Of a stretch of 64,000 nucleotides of DNA, positions 9,334 to 20,157 are shown in pieces. Made by a program: the position numbers and the translations under genes. Each line of letters begins with the position of its first letter. Within the stretch, counting starts at the first letter, position 1. Below the pieces are notes generated by a model. It saw only the letters and a list, made by a program, of their open reading frames with translations, was not told where the DNA came from and ran no database searches. This DNA is from Candidatus Hydrogenedentota bacterium (GTDB taxonomy: Bacteria; Hydrogenedentota; Hydrogenedentia; Hydrogenedentales; SLHB01): positions 124,001 to 188,000 of the forward strand of contig JAKPDK010000042.1 of the NCBI GenBank assembly GCA_029552745.1. The letters are read 5' to 3'.

Positions 9334-10038
9334 CTACTGCTCGTTTTCCAAGGCGGCGCGGGCCGCCCGTTGTTCCGCTTCTTTTTTACTTGTCCCAATG
9401 CCACGTCCAGCCGGACGCCCATTGAGAATCACTTCAACTTCAAACTCTTTTCGGTGGTCGGGTCCAGCAGACCGTACCACGACAAACTTCGGCAAGGTGT
9501 GGTGACGTGCTTGACAAACATGCTGCAACTTGGACTTGTAGTCCAACCATTGACCAATGGACTGCGCCCGCTCCATTTCTTCCGAAAAGAGACGTTGCAC
9601 AAATTCCACTACCGCTTGCCAACCTTGGTCAAGATAAACGGCTCCTACCACCGCCTCGAGGCAGTCTTCCAGCAACGCATCGCGCAATCGTCCCCCCGCG
9701 CGTTCTTCGCCTTTTCCGAGACGAACGGCTTCGCCTAGCCCCAGCTGACGAGCGAGCCGTGCGAGACTGCGCCGGTTTACCACCGCGGCACGCATCCGAC
9801 TATATTCCCCGGGGGTTCGTTCAGGCGCCTGCCGAAATAAACAGTGCGAAACGGCCAAATTCAAAGCCGCATCACCAAGAAATTCCAATGCCTCATAGTG
9901 CGGAGCGGATTTATCATGGTCACCGGAGACGGACGCATGGGTTAACGCCCGATCCAGCAATCTGAGGTCATTGAAATGGAGCCCCAACCGTTCCGCTATG
10001 GCGCGGAGTTCTTCGGCACGGTCATCCTGATCAGTCAT
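9334..10038 (-). CDS. rnc: Ribonuclease III
   Basis: A 234-residue RNase III, cleaving double-stranded RNA during rRNA and mRNA processing. The signature HYEALEFLGDA is at residues 47-57, with a second metal-binding helix LLEDCLEAVVGAVYLDQG near 122-139 (catalytic Glu at about 128). A C-terminal dsRNA-binding domain (about 160-232) includes DYKSKLQ and SKKEAEQRAARAAL. Length matches the family. Its ATG overlaps the fabF stop by four bases (ATGA), so it is translationally coupled. The acpP-fabF-rnc order is widespread in bacteria and supports the assignment. Confidence 0.96.
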   Translation of the reverse strand: MTDQDDRAEELRAIAERLGLHFNDLRLLDRALTHASVSGDHDKSAPHYEALEFLGDAALNLAVSHCLFRQAPERTPGEYSRMRAAVVNRRSLARLARQLGLGEAVRLGKGEERAGGRLRDALLEDCLEAVVGAVYLDQGWQAVVEFVQRLFSEEMERAQSIGQWLDYKSKLQHVCQARHHTLPKFVVVRSAGPDHRKEFEVEVILNGRPAGRGIGTSKKEAEQRAARAALENEQ

Positions 10039-11264
10039 TCGTAGCGTTTAAGAATTATGGATGCGTTATGACCGCCAAATCCTAACGAATTGGACATCAC
10101 AACGTCAACTTTTTTCTCCAGAGCCACATTAGCAACAATGTTCACCGGACACTCGGGGTCAGGGGTATCGTAATTGATGGAAGGATGCACAATGTTCGTC
10201 CGTATAGTCTGCACGCAAGCGATTGCTTCTACCGCCCCGGCAGCCCCAAGCAGATGGCCAATCATGGATTTTGTCGAACTGACCAGCGGCATGTTATCAC
10301 CAAACACCGTACGCAACGCGAGCGACTCAGAAATGTCGTTGTATTTTGTGCTGGTACCGTGAGCGTTGAAGTAATCCACATCTTCCGGCGCCAAGCCCGC
10401 ATCCTTTAACGCGATTTTCATCGCCTCGGCAGCGCCAGAACCATCAGGACGCGGGGCGACAACGTGATAAGCGTCACACGTTTCGCCATAGCCGGCAACC
10501 TCACCCAGGATCTCGGCGCCCCGTGCCCGCGCATGCTCCTCCGATTCCAGCACGAGAATCCCCGCCCCTTCTCCCATCACAAACCCATCTCGGTCCAAAT
10601 CAAAAGGTCTACTCGCACGCTGCGGCTCATCGTTCCTACGAGAAAGGGCTTTTATGGCGGCAAACCCCGCGATCCCAAATGGAACCACCCCCGCTTCGGA
10701 CGCGCCCGCAAGCATGACATCCGCCTGGCCACAGCGAATGTTGTTTGCCGCTTCCGTAATGCTCTGCGTGCCGGAAGCACACGCCGTTACCACCGCCTTG
10801 TTGGGGCCCCGCAACCCCAACCGAATGGCAATTTCACCCGCCGCCATGTTCGAAAGAATCTTGGGAAGCATCAGCGGCGAAATCTTGGAAGGTCCTTCCT
10901 GCAAATAGACTTTATGCTGCTCTTCGATGGTTTTTAGACCGCCAATACCGCTCCCAAACACCACCCCGCATCGTTCCGGACATTCCTTATTGATGTCGAG
11001 TCCGGCTTGCTTCCATGCTTGGTCTGCCACGTACAGGGCAAACAACGTGTAGCGATCACGACGCCGTACGTCTTTGGGAGACATGTTCGCCGGGTAGCAA
11101 TCCTCGCATTCACCCGCAATCCGAACGGGAAGATCCGAGGCGTCAAAACTACGAATGAGACCAATCCCCGACTTCCCTTCGATTAATGCCTTCCAAAACG
11201 TCTCCACATCGTTCCCGACCGGAGATACCACACCCATGCCTGTGATAACGACTCGCGACCTCAT
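10035..11264 (-). CDS. fabF: 3-oxoacyl-[acyl-carrier-protein] synthase II
   Basis: A 409-residue KAS II condensing enzyme, elongating acyl-ACP with malonyl-ACP in fatty acid synthesis in the cytosol. The nucleophilic cysteine is Cys162 in VVTACASGTQSI. The two histidines of the Cys-His-His triad are in NAHGTSTKYND (about residue 302) and KSMIGHLLGAAGA (about 338). The thiolase fold begins with RVVITGMGVVSPVGND. It lies between acpP, which provides its carrier, and rnc, with which it overlaps by four bases. A hairpin in the 141-base acpP-fabF gap may adjust the relative output of the two genes. Confidence 0.97.
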   Translation of the reverse strand: MRSRVVITGMGVVSPVGNDVETFWKALIEGKSGIGLIRSFDASDLPVRIAGECEDCYPANMSPKDVRRRDRYTLFALYVADQAWKQAGLDINKECPERCGVVFGSGIGGLKTIEEQHKVYLQEGPSKISPLMLPKILSNMAAGEIAIRLGLRGPNKAVVTACASGTQSITEAANNIRCGQADVMLAGASEAGVVPFGIAGFAAIKALSRRNDEPQRASRPFDLDRDGFVMGEGAGILVLESEEHARARGAEILGEVAGYGETCDAYHVVAPRPDGSGAAEAMKIALKDAGLAPEDVDYFNAHGTSTKYNDISESLALRTVFGDNMPLVSSTKSMIGHLLGAAGAVEAIACVQTIRTNIVHPSINYDTPDPECPVNIVANVALEKKVDVVMSNSLGFGGHNASIILKRYE

Positions 11265-11316
11265 ACGGCTATCCCTCTTCAGCGTGCATCGCCCTCTTTT
11301 CGGTCTATACAGAACA

Positions 11317-11345
11317 CCCAGCCCGCATACGAAATACGGACTGGG
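11317..11345 (-). promoter_or_regulatory. Intercistronic hairpin between acpP and fabF
   Basis: On the minus strand CCCAGTCCGTAT pairs with ATGCGGGCTGGG around a five-base TTCGT loop. All 12 pairs form only if two U-G wobbles are counted, which happens only in the minus-strand (mRNA) sense. No T tract follows, so it is not a classic terminator. A processing or stabilising element that lets acpP be expressed above fabF is plausible. Confidence 0.5.
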
Positions 11346-11405
11346 CGCTCCTCATCACCAACCTTTATCCTAAACGCACTCCAAAACGAGCGCGAGAACC
11401 TCCCC

Positions 11406-11642
11406 TTACAGTTTCGACTCAATGTATTTTACCGCGTCGCCGACTGTCTGTATCTGGTTCGCTTCATCGTCGATATCAATGTTGTACTCTTCCTCCAGCG
11501 CCATCAACAACTCGGTAATATCCAAAGAGTCCGCACCCAAATCATCGATGAACTTCGCTTCCATCGTCACTTCTTCGGGTTTACGATCCAACTTCTCTGC
11601 GATGATCTGTCGTACTTTTTCTGCAACGTTGACTTCCGCCAT
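11406..11642 (-). CDS. acpP: Acyl carrier protein
   Basis: A 78-residue acidic carrier protein holding growing fatty acids on a 4'-phosphopantetheine arm. The attachment serine is Ser39 in the invariant DSL motif ([19 protein letters not shown]). The four-helix pattern and length are standard. A perfect AAGGAGGTGA Shine-Dalgarno sequence sits eight bases before ATG 11642. The GTG three codons upstream is part of that ribosome site and is not the start. First gene of the acpP-fabF-rnc group. The very strong ribosome site fits the usual high level of ACP. Confidence 0.98.
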   Translation of the reverse strand: MAEVNVAEKVRQIIAEKLDRKPEEVTMEAKFIDDLGADSLDITELLMALEEEYNIDIDDEANQIQTVGDAVKYIESKL

Positions 11643-11939
11643 CCCGGTCACCTCCTTTTTTCTTTAAACACACATAGTCTGCCATGATGGGCAGCGGTTG
11701 CTTGAATTCTAACAAAACGGAATAACCATTTTCCAATACGTTATGTTCGCCTGACAACCTACACAAAATATACCGCTTATGCCAGACAGATTTTGCCTGT
11801 CCTGCATTGCCACAAACGGGTCATACGGGTTTAAATTACCTACCAAAACAGCCCTATCGCATGCAACTTTCTAACCGGCTTCAGAATATACTCGCGCCGT
11901 CAAAAAACCTAAGACACAATGAAGCCTCTCTTCCCACGC

Positions 11940-12083
11940 TGTCATTGCGAGGAGTGCCGTAGGCACGACGTGGCAATCTCCTTGTGAGAACGGGGAAATC
12001 CCACCTTCGCCCTATGCCCCTTTGCGTTGCGTGGTTAAGGGGATTGCTTCGTCGCTTCGAAGACACCGGTCCTCGCAATGACA
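11940..12083. repeat. REP-like 144-bp element
   Basis: A full copy of the element bounded by TGTCATTGCGAGGA and TCCTCGCAATGACA, with the internal GTGCCGTAGGCACGACGTGGCAA and GGGGATTGCTTCGTCGCTTCGA arms. It fills the middle of a 770-base gene-free stretch between acpP and ndk. The rest of that stretch shows nothing recognisable apart from the ndk promoter. Confidence 0.85.
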
Positions 12084-12285
12084 ACGCTCAGGGTACGGTG
12101 CGGAAAGAGATGGTATCTGCTAAGAAAATCGCCAAAGCGCGCATTACTGGTTACCAAAAGGAAATAGCATGTTTCCGCGATGCATGCAGATGAAAGGGTC
12201 GCTTTCTGGGACGTCGCCCGTCCCTTAGGATTTCCTGTCTAATTCTTCTCTTCGACCTCCGAGCGAATGTACATACGCGTAAAGG

Positions 12286-12315
12286 TTGCGCTGTTACACG
12301 CGTATTTGGTAAACT
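12286..12315 (+). promoter_or_regulatory. Candidate promoter of ndk
   Basis: TTGCGC (12286-12291) and TAAACT (12310-12315) are separated by 18 bases, about 100 bases before the ndk start. Match to consensus is moderate. Confidence 0.35.
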
Positions 12316-12413
12316 AGGTTTCCGCGTTCGCGGAATGCGTGACACATGCCTTTTGGGAACGGGTTTACAGTGACACCGCGTCGCGGTATCTGTCGAAAAG
12401 CGAAAGATCGTCG

Positions 12414-12866
12414 TTGATAGAACGCACGTTTGTCATGATCAAACCTGACGGCGTAGGTCGCAGGTTGATTGGCGAAATCATTCGCCGTTATGAACAAAAA
12501 GGGTTGAAGTTAATCGGGTTGAAAATGCAGTGGCTTTCGCCCGAACTCGTCGAGCGACATTATCAGTCGCACCGAGGTCAACCTTACTATGAGCCGTTAG
12601 TGACTTTCGTCACGTCGGGACCCGTCGTGCTGATGGTGTGGGAAGGTTACAACGCGGTTTCGGTTGTTCGACAGATAAATGGCGCCACAAATGCCTTAGA
12701 GGCAGACGTGGGTAGCATTCGCGGCGACCACGCGGTGACGGTTCGGTACAACCTTGTGCATGGGTCGGACTCACCCGAAGCCGCGCGTCGTGAAATTGGC
12801 TTGTTTTTCTCAGAGAATGAGCTTGTGTCGTATACCATGCCCGATGAGTCGTGGTTGAAATTGTAA
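12414..12866 (+). CDS. ndk: Nucleoside diphosphate kinase
   Basis: A 150-residue NDK transferring the gamma phosphate from ATP to nucleoside diphosphates through a phosphohistidine. The protein opens with ERTFVMIKPDGV (nucleotide-binding lysine), contains TSGPVVLMVWEG and INGATNALEADVGSIRGD, and has the active histidine at His116 in LVHGSDSPE. The family starts immediately before ERTFVM, so the TTG at 12414 is the best start. An in-frame ATG 25 codons earlier would add a tail the family lacks. No strong Shine-Dalgarno is visible before the TTG. It heads a plus-strand run with the small basic peptide, the DUF1844 gene and purA, a nucleotide-metabolism and translation grouping. Confidence 0.95.
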   Translation: MIERTFVMIKPDGVGRRLIGEIIRRYEQKGLKLIGLKMQWLSPELVERHYQSHRGQPYYEPLVTFVTSGPVVLMVWEGYNAVSVVRQINGATNALEADVGSIRGDHAVTVRYNLVHGSDSPEAARREIGLFFSENELVSYTMPDESWLKL

Positions 12867-12907
12867 TTAGGTCGCATCTCGTTAACACATGATAAGGAGG
12901 GAAGTGC

Positions 12908-12997
12908 ATGGCCGGCGGAAGAAAGGTTCGGCGCGCCAAAATTGCTAAGCACAAACGCAAAAAGAAACGCCGCGCAAATCGTCACAAGAACAAGTGA
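12908..12997 (+). CDS. 29-residue basic COX24/AURKAIP1-like (bS22-type) ribosomal peptide
   Basis: A tiny ORF (ATG 12908, TGA 12995-12997) with an excellent ribosome site, AAGGAGG eight bases upstream. The product has about 17 Lys/Arg in 29 residues: it starts MAGGRKVRRAKIAKHKRKK and ends with NRHKNK. The spaced pattern K.RR.KI.KHKRKKR...NRHK matches the short COX24/AURKAIP1 C-terminal domain. That domain is the basis of the mycobacterial ribosomal protein bS22 and of short homologues in planctomycete-type genomes. The likely role is binding rRNA in the small subunit. It lies 41 bases after ndk. Assignment is from pattern recognition, not from a search; another small basic ribosomal peptide such as bTHX is less likely. 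Confidence 0.75.
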   Translation: MAGGRKVRRAKIAKHKRKKKRRANRHKNK

Positions 12998-13169
12998 CGA
13001 CGATGCGGTGCTTTGGCTTGCCAATTGCATTCAAGAGGGACAGTCGGGTCGCCTTGTTTTTCGTAGGAAACGAGGCGTCCCGGCTTATGTTTCCAGTCCA
13101 TGTTGACCAGGACATAGCAACAAGTTCCCAAAATCGTGCAGCATAAATTAGGATTAAGGAGAAATTGCC

Positions 13170-13595
13170 ATGGCTCCCGATGATGAACCGAAAATAATCG
13201 TTGACGAAGATTGGAAAGCGCGCGTGCAGCGAGAAAAAGAAGAGGCTGCGCGCAAAGCTGCCCAATCGCAAGAACACGGCACTGAGTCCGAAGAAGAAGA
13301 GGAGCAGTCGCTTTTTTCTTCGTTGGTCGACCGTCTCGCTCTGGAAGGAGCCATGGCGCTCGGGTTGATCGCCCCGAAAGATACCAAAGAGGTAATGATT
13401 GACCTCAGTTTAGCTCAGTGGATTATCGACGTGCTGATGGATTTACGGGAAAAGACCCGCAATAATCTCGAACCGGAAGAGCAAGGAAAACTCACAGCTA
13501 CCCTTGCCGATCTGCAGCGGGTGTTTGTGCTACGTTCCCAACAAGTTCACGAAGCGATGTTAAAGAATGCCGACCTAAAACCCAAGAATCCATAA
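13170..13595 (+). CDS. DUF1844 domain protein
   Basis: A 141-residue cytosolic protein. Residues 1-55 are highly charged and probably coiled or disordered (runs of Glu, Lys, Arg). From about 55 the DUF1844 pattern appears: LFSSLVDRLALEGAMALGLI, then a helix with DLSLAQWIIDVLMDLREKTRNNL, and a final helix ending in LRRVFVLR-like sequence. Function of the family is unknown; it is found mostly in planctomycete, acidobacterial, delta-proteobacterial and related genomes. AAGGAG lies before ATG 13170. It sits 39 bases before purA and is probably co-transcribed with it. Confidence 0.85.
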   Translation: MAPDDEPKIIVDEDWKARVQREKEEAARKAAQSQEHGTESEEEEEQSLFSSLVDRLALEGAMALGLIAPKDTKEVMIDLSLAQWIIDVLMDLREKTRNNLEPEEQGKLTATLADLQRVFVLRSQQVHEAMLKNADLKPKNP

Positions 13596-16189
<2,594 letters not shown>

Positions 16190-16240
16190 GATCAGCCCTG
16201 CCCGTTCTTCCCGGCAGACCCGTAAGCACGTGCTAAACGA

Positions 16241-16990
16241 TTAATCCTCAAATTCCATACGGAAACGCTCGCCCAGATAAATCTGACGAGCCACAGGATT
16301 TTCCGCAATCTCCCGAGGCGTTCCCGCCACTACGACCTTTCCCTCGCTGATGAGATAAGCCCTGTCGGTAATACGTAACGTCTCCCGAACATTGTGATCG
16401 GTCACTAATACACCAATTCCACGCAGTTTCAGCGAGGCAACCATATCTTGTAGATCAGCCACGGCGATCGGGTCAATGCCAGCAAAAGGCTCGTCCAACA
16501 AAAAAACACGAGGCTCGGCAACAAGCGCCCGACAGATCTCCGTGCGCCGTCGCTCGCCCCCGGACAAAGCATACGCCGGGCTGTCAGCCACGTGGGAAAT
16601 TCCAAATTCCTCCAGCAATTGGTCCAAACGCTCGCTGCGTTGTTTCGCAGGAAGCGGCAAAAACTCCATCACCGCCAACAGATTCTGACGTACCGTCAAC
16701 CGACGAAACACCGACGGCTCTTGCGGCAGATATGCCATACCGGCGCGCGCCCGCTTGTACATGGGCAACCGCGTAATGTCGTTTCCCGCAAACCAAATCT
16801 TCCCACCGTCCGGACGCAACAAACCTACCGTCATGCGGAAGGTCGTGGTCTTTCCTGCGCCATTCGGACCCAATAGCCCGACAATTTCACCCGGGCGCAG
16901 TTCGATAGACACCTGGTCTACAACTCTTCTCCGATGGAATACTTTGACCAAGTTTTCCGTACGCAAGACTATTTCTGAGGTTTCCGCCAC
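16241..16990 (-). CDS. lptB: LPS export ABC transporter ATP-binding protein
   Basis: A 249-residue ATPase of the LptB type, powering extraction of lipopolysaccharide from the inner membrane with LptFG and LptC. Walker A GPNGAGKT is at 41-48, the Q-loop is in [15 protein letters not shown], the ABC signature LSGGE at 142-146, Walker [14 protein letters not shown] at 162-174, and the switch histidine is in [12 protein letters not shown]. The [12 protein letters not shown] stretch is characteristic of LptB as opposed to branched-chain amino acid ATPases. It follows the LptC/LptA-like lipoprotein by 14 bases. The permeases LptF and LptG are not in this window. Confidence 0.94.
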   Translation of the reverse strand: MAETSEIVLRTENLVKVFHRRRVVDQVSIELRPGEIVGLLGPNGAGKTTTFRMTVGLLRPDGGKIWFAGNDITRLPMYKRARAGMAYLPQEPSVFRRLTVRQNLLAVMEFLPLPAKQRSERLDQLLEEFGISHVADSPAYALSGGERRRTEICRALVAEPRVFLLDEPFAGIDPIAVADLQDMVASLKLRGIGVLVTDHNVRETLRITDRAYLISEGKVVVAGTPREIAENPVARQIYLGERFRMEFED

Positions 16991-17004
16991 TTTTTTCTAA
17001 CCCC

Positions 17005-19353
17005 TTATCGTTGAGCTCCTCGTGACATTATCGGCGCGATACACCCAGGAAAAGCCGCCTCAAACAAGCCCCGATTCATCCGCACCCGCTCGGCTTTGGA
17101 AAGATCCGCCGAATTCCGCTTGACCAAAACACGCGTCTCTTCATCCAACGGGCTATCCCGCCATGCGTCCGGATCATACAGGTCGCCCCGTGTGAGCAAA
17201 GGATTCAGTTGGCGCAAGATTTCCTCCTGAACCGTGCTATTCGGGGTACGATCCGGAGCCAAACGTTCCAAGGCGCTTCGGAATTCCGCGGGAAGCAAAT
17301 TGGCGATCCGACTTGCTGCGAAGGAGTCCGATGCGCCTCCCGACGCCCGGAGCATTTGCAAGAACCTAGGCCAATCCCGAATGTCTGAAGCTTTCAACAA
17401 GAACGCGTCTTCGGGCTTCTCCCCGCGAGGATTCAGTTCAGCAATGTTCGCCTTCGCGATGCGCACCTCATTGGTTGCCGGGTTGAAGTACAACTCCTCA
17501 GCTGCTAAACCTCGCACCGGCGGGGCATCCCCATGAACGTTTCCTACAAAATGCAACTCTTTGGTCGCGGGATTCAGCTCCGCCCGTTCCGCTCGAATCG
17601 TGCCGTCTTCGTGCAGTATCTCCACAGCACCTTGCAGAACCACTTTTTGTGGGTCATACGTCAACTCCCCGGCGCGGAACTGTGGAATGTCAGGTGTCCG
17701 TCCCGCTACCTCTCCCGAAAAAACAAACCGCTTCGCCTGGGGACTCATCTCCGCGCGTTGGGAACGAATTTCACCCTGGGTGCCCGACACATGAACCCCG
17801 CCTTCCAAACGCACAACCGACGGCAACGATCCTGTTGCGTCTGCGCTATACACGAACTTAGCTTCCGCCGCGCGCACACGCATACTACTGGATTCTCGTG
17901 CGGCGCCACGAAGCACAAACTCCATGCCTCCCAAAATCGCCTTGACACGTTTTTCCTTGACACGCACCTGCGGGGCTTTTTCAATGGACATCTCAGAAAA
18001 GTCCATCCCGCTACCATCCGATTTCTCTTCGGGGGCTTTCATTTCAATACGCCGAACCTTCAAGTCGGTCAGATCGGCGTCTCCCTTTTCCAAATGATAG
18101 ACAATTCGAGCCGCAGAAAATCCACGAATTTCTCCCAGGTCGCCTTGCACTCCCCCGGAAAAAACCATACGGCGGGACGCCTCATTCAACTCCGCAGTAT
18201 TCGAGCGTATTGTCCCCTCTGTGCCACTCATAACAACGCCTTCGGAAAATGTCATGACGCGATTCTTGTCATCGCGTACGGCTCGGCCTGCGTCTACCTC
18301 GCCATCTGCTGTGGCGACATGTACCCGACCCTCGAGCTCGAGTCGCCCCGAACCATATGCAAGTCGGTCTGCTTGAAACTCCTGTACGTCCGGCGACGAC
18401 CCGCGCACAGCACCGACGAAAAGAATCTGTTTTTGAGAGATATCAAACGTGGCCGTTTTCGAGGAAATACTGCCCAACGGGCCGCTAAGCTGAACGTCTC
18501 CTTCAAGTTTTATTTCACTGGGTAACATCTGTCCCGGCGCACTGTAGCCAAACGAAACGGTTTCCGCTGCCAAGCGGACCGTCTCCTTTTCAGATTTGGT
18601 GGAGGTGAGTTCAACAGTCACACCGCCCGTGATCGAGTGCAACCGTCGAGCCACCATGCGCACCATTGGGGCTTTTTTAAGCGCCATTCGGTCAAAATCC
18701 ATGCGCACAGGGCCCTCTCCCGACTCCACGGCTTGGTCGGCTGCCTTTTGGGCAACATCAGCGCCTTGTCCCGACGTCAAGTCGATATCCCCCGTTGTCT
18801 CTGACAAAAGGAGCACTTCCTGGTCTCGGTTCGTCTCGTCGCCTCGGGGATAAAAAACAAACGTTGCCGCACGTAACACGGTGGCGTTGTTACGAATAAT
18901 CGCGGGTTTTTCCGAACGGGCAGACTGCGTCTCGTTAGTCCAGAGGATATCGGCGAGCTCGATGTGCAAGGCACCAGAGTCCAGAACAATACCGCCCGTC
19001 AGGGCAATGCGCTTTGTGCTCTGGTCATACTCTCCGGCGCCCGCTCGCAAATAAGACTCGGTACCGTCCGAAGACGTGAATACCGCCTCCGCGTTTTCAA
19101 AAGACATGATGCCGCCTTCAACTACCCGCACACGCGTTTTCAAACGTAAAGTCGGCTGTGTCGGAATATTCGTCGGCATGCGCTCATCATAAAAAAGAAG
19201 TTCGATCATCCCGGATGCCGCTGACTTGTCTTGGGGCAAAGAGGCATCCCCCGAATCCCTTTCACCCCCAGCGTTTGACGTGGGAAGATTCGGTTTCGTA
19301 CACGCGCCCAAAAGAAACATCAGGATCAGTACCAAAGCGTGAGCGCGCTTCAT
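17005..19353 (-). CDS. Large LptC/LptA-like lipoprotein (multi-repeat OstA beta-taco)
   Basis: A 782-residue lipoprotein (signal peptide, lipobox LLGA-Cys18). After a low-complexity linker, an LptC-like segment (about 50-190) includes IELLFYDERMPTNIPTQPT and strands describing 'unfavourable-to-favourable' conversion (FENAEAVFTSSDG, LRAGAGEYDQ). At least four repeated OstA/LptA-like units follow, each with a pattern like 'GTEGTIRSNTAELNEASRRMVFSG', typical of beta-taco strands forming the LPS bridge. The last ~120 residues are helical. Separate lptA and lptC genes normally precede lptB; here one gene appears to carry both functions in expanded form. Its ATG overlaps the coaX stop by four bases. 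It most likely acts in the periplasm as the LPS conduit. Role inferred from repeats and position next to lptB. Confidence 0.75.
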   Translation of the reverse strand: MKRAHALVLILMFLLGACTKPNLPTSNAGGERDSGDASLPQDKSAASGMIELLFYDERMPTNIPTQPTLRLKTRVRVVEGGIMSFENAEAVFTSSDGTESYLRAGAGEYDQSTKRIALTGGIVLDSGALHIELADILWTNETQSARSEKPAIIRNNATVLRAATFVFYPRGDETNRDQEVLLLSETTGDIDLTSGQGADVAQKAADQAVESGEGPVRMDFDRMALKKAPMVRMVARRLHSITGGVTVELTSTKSEKETVRLAAETVSFGYSAPGQMLPSEIKLEGDVQLSGPLGSISSKTATFDISQKQILFVGAVRGSSPDVQEFQADRLAYGSGRLELEGRVHVATADGEVDAGRAVRDDKNRVMTFSEGVVMSGTEGTIRSNTAELNEASRRMVFSGGVQGDLGEIRGFSAARIVYHLEKGDADLTDLKVRRIEMKAPEEKSDGSGMDFSEMSIEKAPQVRVKEKRVKAILGGMEFVLRGAARESSSMRVRAAEAKFVYSADATGSLPSVVRLEGGVHVSGTQGEIRSQRAEMSPQAKRFVFSGEVAGRTPDIPQFRAGELTYDPQKVVLQGAVEILHEDGTIRAERAELNPATKELHFVGNVHGDAPPVRGLAAEELYFNPATNEVRIAKANIAELNPRGEKPEDAFLLKASDIRDWPRFLQMLRASGGASDSFAASRIANLLPAEFRSALERLAPDRTPNSTVQEEILRQLNPLLTRGDLYDPDAWRDSPLDEETRVLVKRNSADLSKAERVRMNRGLFEAAFPGCIAPIMSRGAQR

Positions 19354-20126
19354 TCGTTTTCCTTTGCGTTACGCTCAAAAATAAGTTTCAAACCCTTCAG
19401 TGTAAGAAAGGGATCCACATGATCGATCCTTCGGGCAACCCCAGCAATGAGACCGGCGAGCCCACCGGTGGCGATGACAAACGGCGTTGCCCCAAGTTCA
19501 GCCGTAATCCGCTGAATCAAGCCATCCACCATGTCTGCATAACCATACGTCAGCCCGGCTCGTATATTGGAGACGGTATCGCGGCCGATTACCGTAGGAG
19601 GCACTGCAATGTCTACCTTGGGAAGTTTCGCACAGCGTTCAAAGAGCGATTCAGCGGAAATGCCGATTCCAGGCACGATGATCCCGCCGCAAAATTCACC
19701 TTTTGCCGACACCACATCGAACGTAGTTGCCGTGCCAAAATCTATCACAATGAGAGGACCCTTGTGTTCCGCCAAAGCCGCTACACAATTCACAATGCGA
19801 TCAGCGCCCACCTCTTTTGGATTGTCTACCGATATGGGCAAGCCCGTGCGTATTCCCGGCTCCACCACAACAATTGGCTTACCAAATACCCGTGCACAGG
19901 CATGTTCCAGCGAAGCATTGACCGGAGGCACGACACTGGATATACAACAGCCGCGGATCTGGGGTAATTGCAAGCCCTCTTCGTGAAAAAGCCCCGACAG
20001 AACGACCCGAAACTCGTCGGAGGTACGGTCTGGCGCCGTCGCAATCCGCCAGTGAGCCCGAAGGGTACTCCCATGAAAAACGCCGAGCACCGTTTGGGAA
20101 TTACCTACGTCAATGACAAGTACCAT
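19350..20126 (-). CDS. coaX: Type III pantothenate kinase
   Basis: A 258-residue CoaX kinase phosphorylating pantothenate, the first step of coenzyme A synthesis. Motifs: the N-terminal phosphate loop VIDVGNSQTVLGVF (Asp6), VGADRIVNCVAAL for pantothenate binding, and DFGTATTFDVVS for metal and ATP binding, then GGIIVPGIGISAESLF. Type III kinases need a monovalent cation and are not inhibited by CoA. It follows birA by 31 bases in the common nadC-birA-coaX arrangement and overlaps the following lipoprotein gene by four bases. Confidence 0.96.
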   Translation of the reverse strand: MVLVIDVGNSQTVLGVFHGSTLRAHWRIATAPDRTSDEFRVVLSGLFHEEGLQLPQIRGCCISSVVPPVNASLEHACARVFGKPIVVVEPGIRTGLPISVDNPKEVGADRIVNCVAALAEHKGPLIVIDFGTATTFDVVSAKGEFCGGIIVPGIGISAESLFERCAKLPKVDIAVPPTVIGRDTVSNIRAGLTYGYADMVDGLIQRITAELGATPFVIATGGLAGLIAGVARRIDHVDPFLTLKGLKLIFERNAKENE

Positions 20127-20157
20127 CGGTTTGTCTCCCGGGAACCAACCCGCACCC

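Noticed and set aside
12110-12193. 27-codon basic ORF downstream of a REP copy
   Set aside because: The purine-rich site abuts the ATG with no spacing, and there is no family resemblance.
16190-16240. CTGCC/GGCAG hairpin between convergent genes
   Set aside because: A five-base stem with a large loop and no T run; too weak to call.
17533-18525. Long open frame (330 codons) on the plus strand
   Set aside because: It is antisense to the LptC/LptA-like gene, lacks a ribosome site and its product is basic, Arg/His-rich shadow sequence with no recognisable domain.
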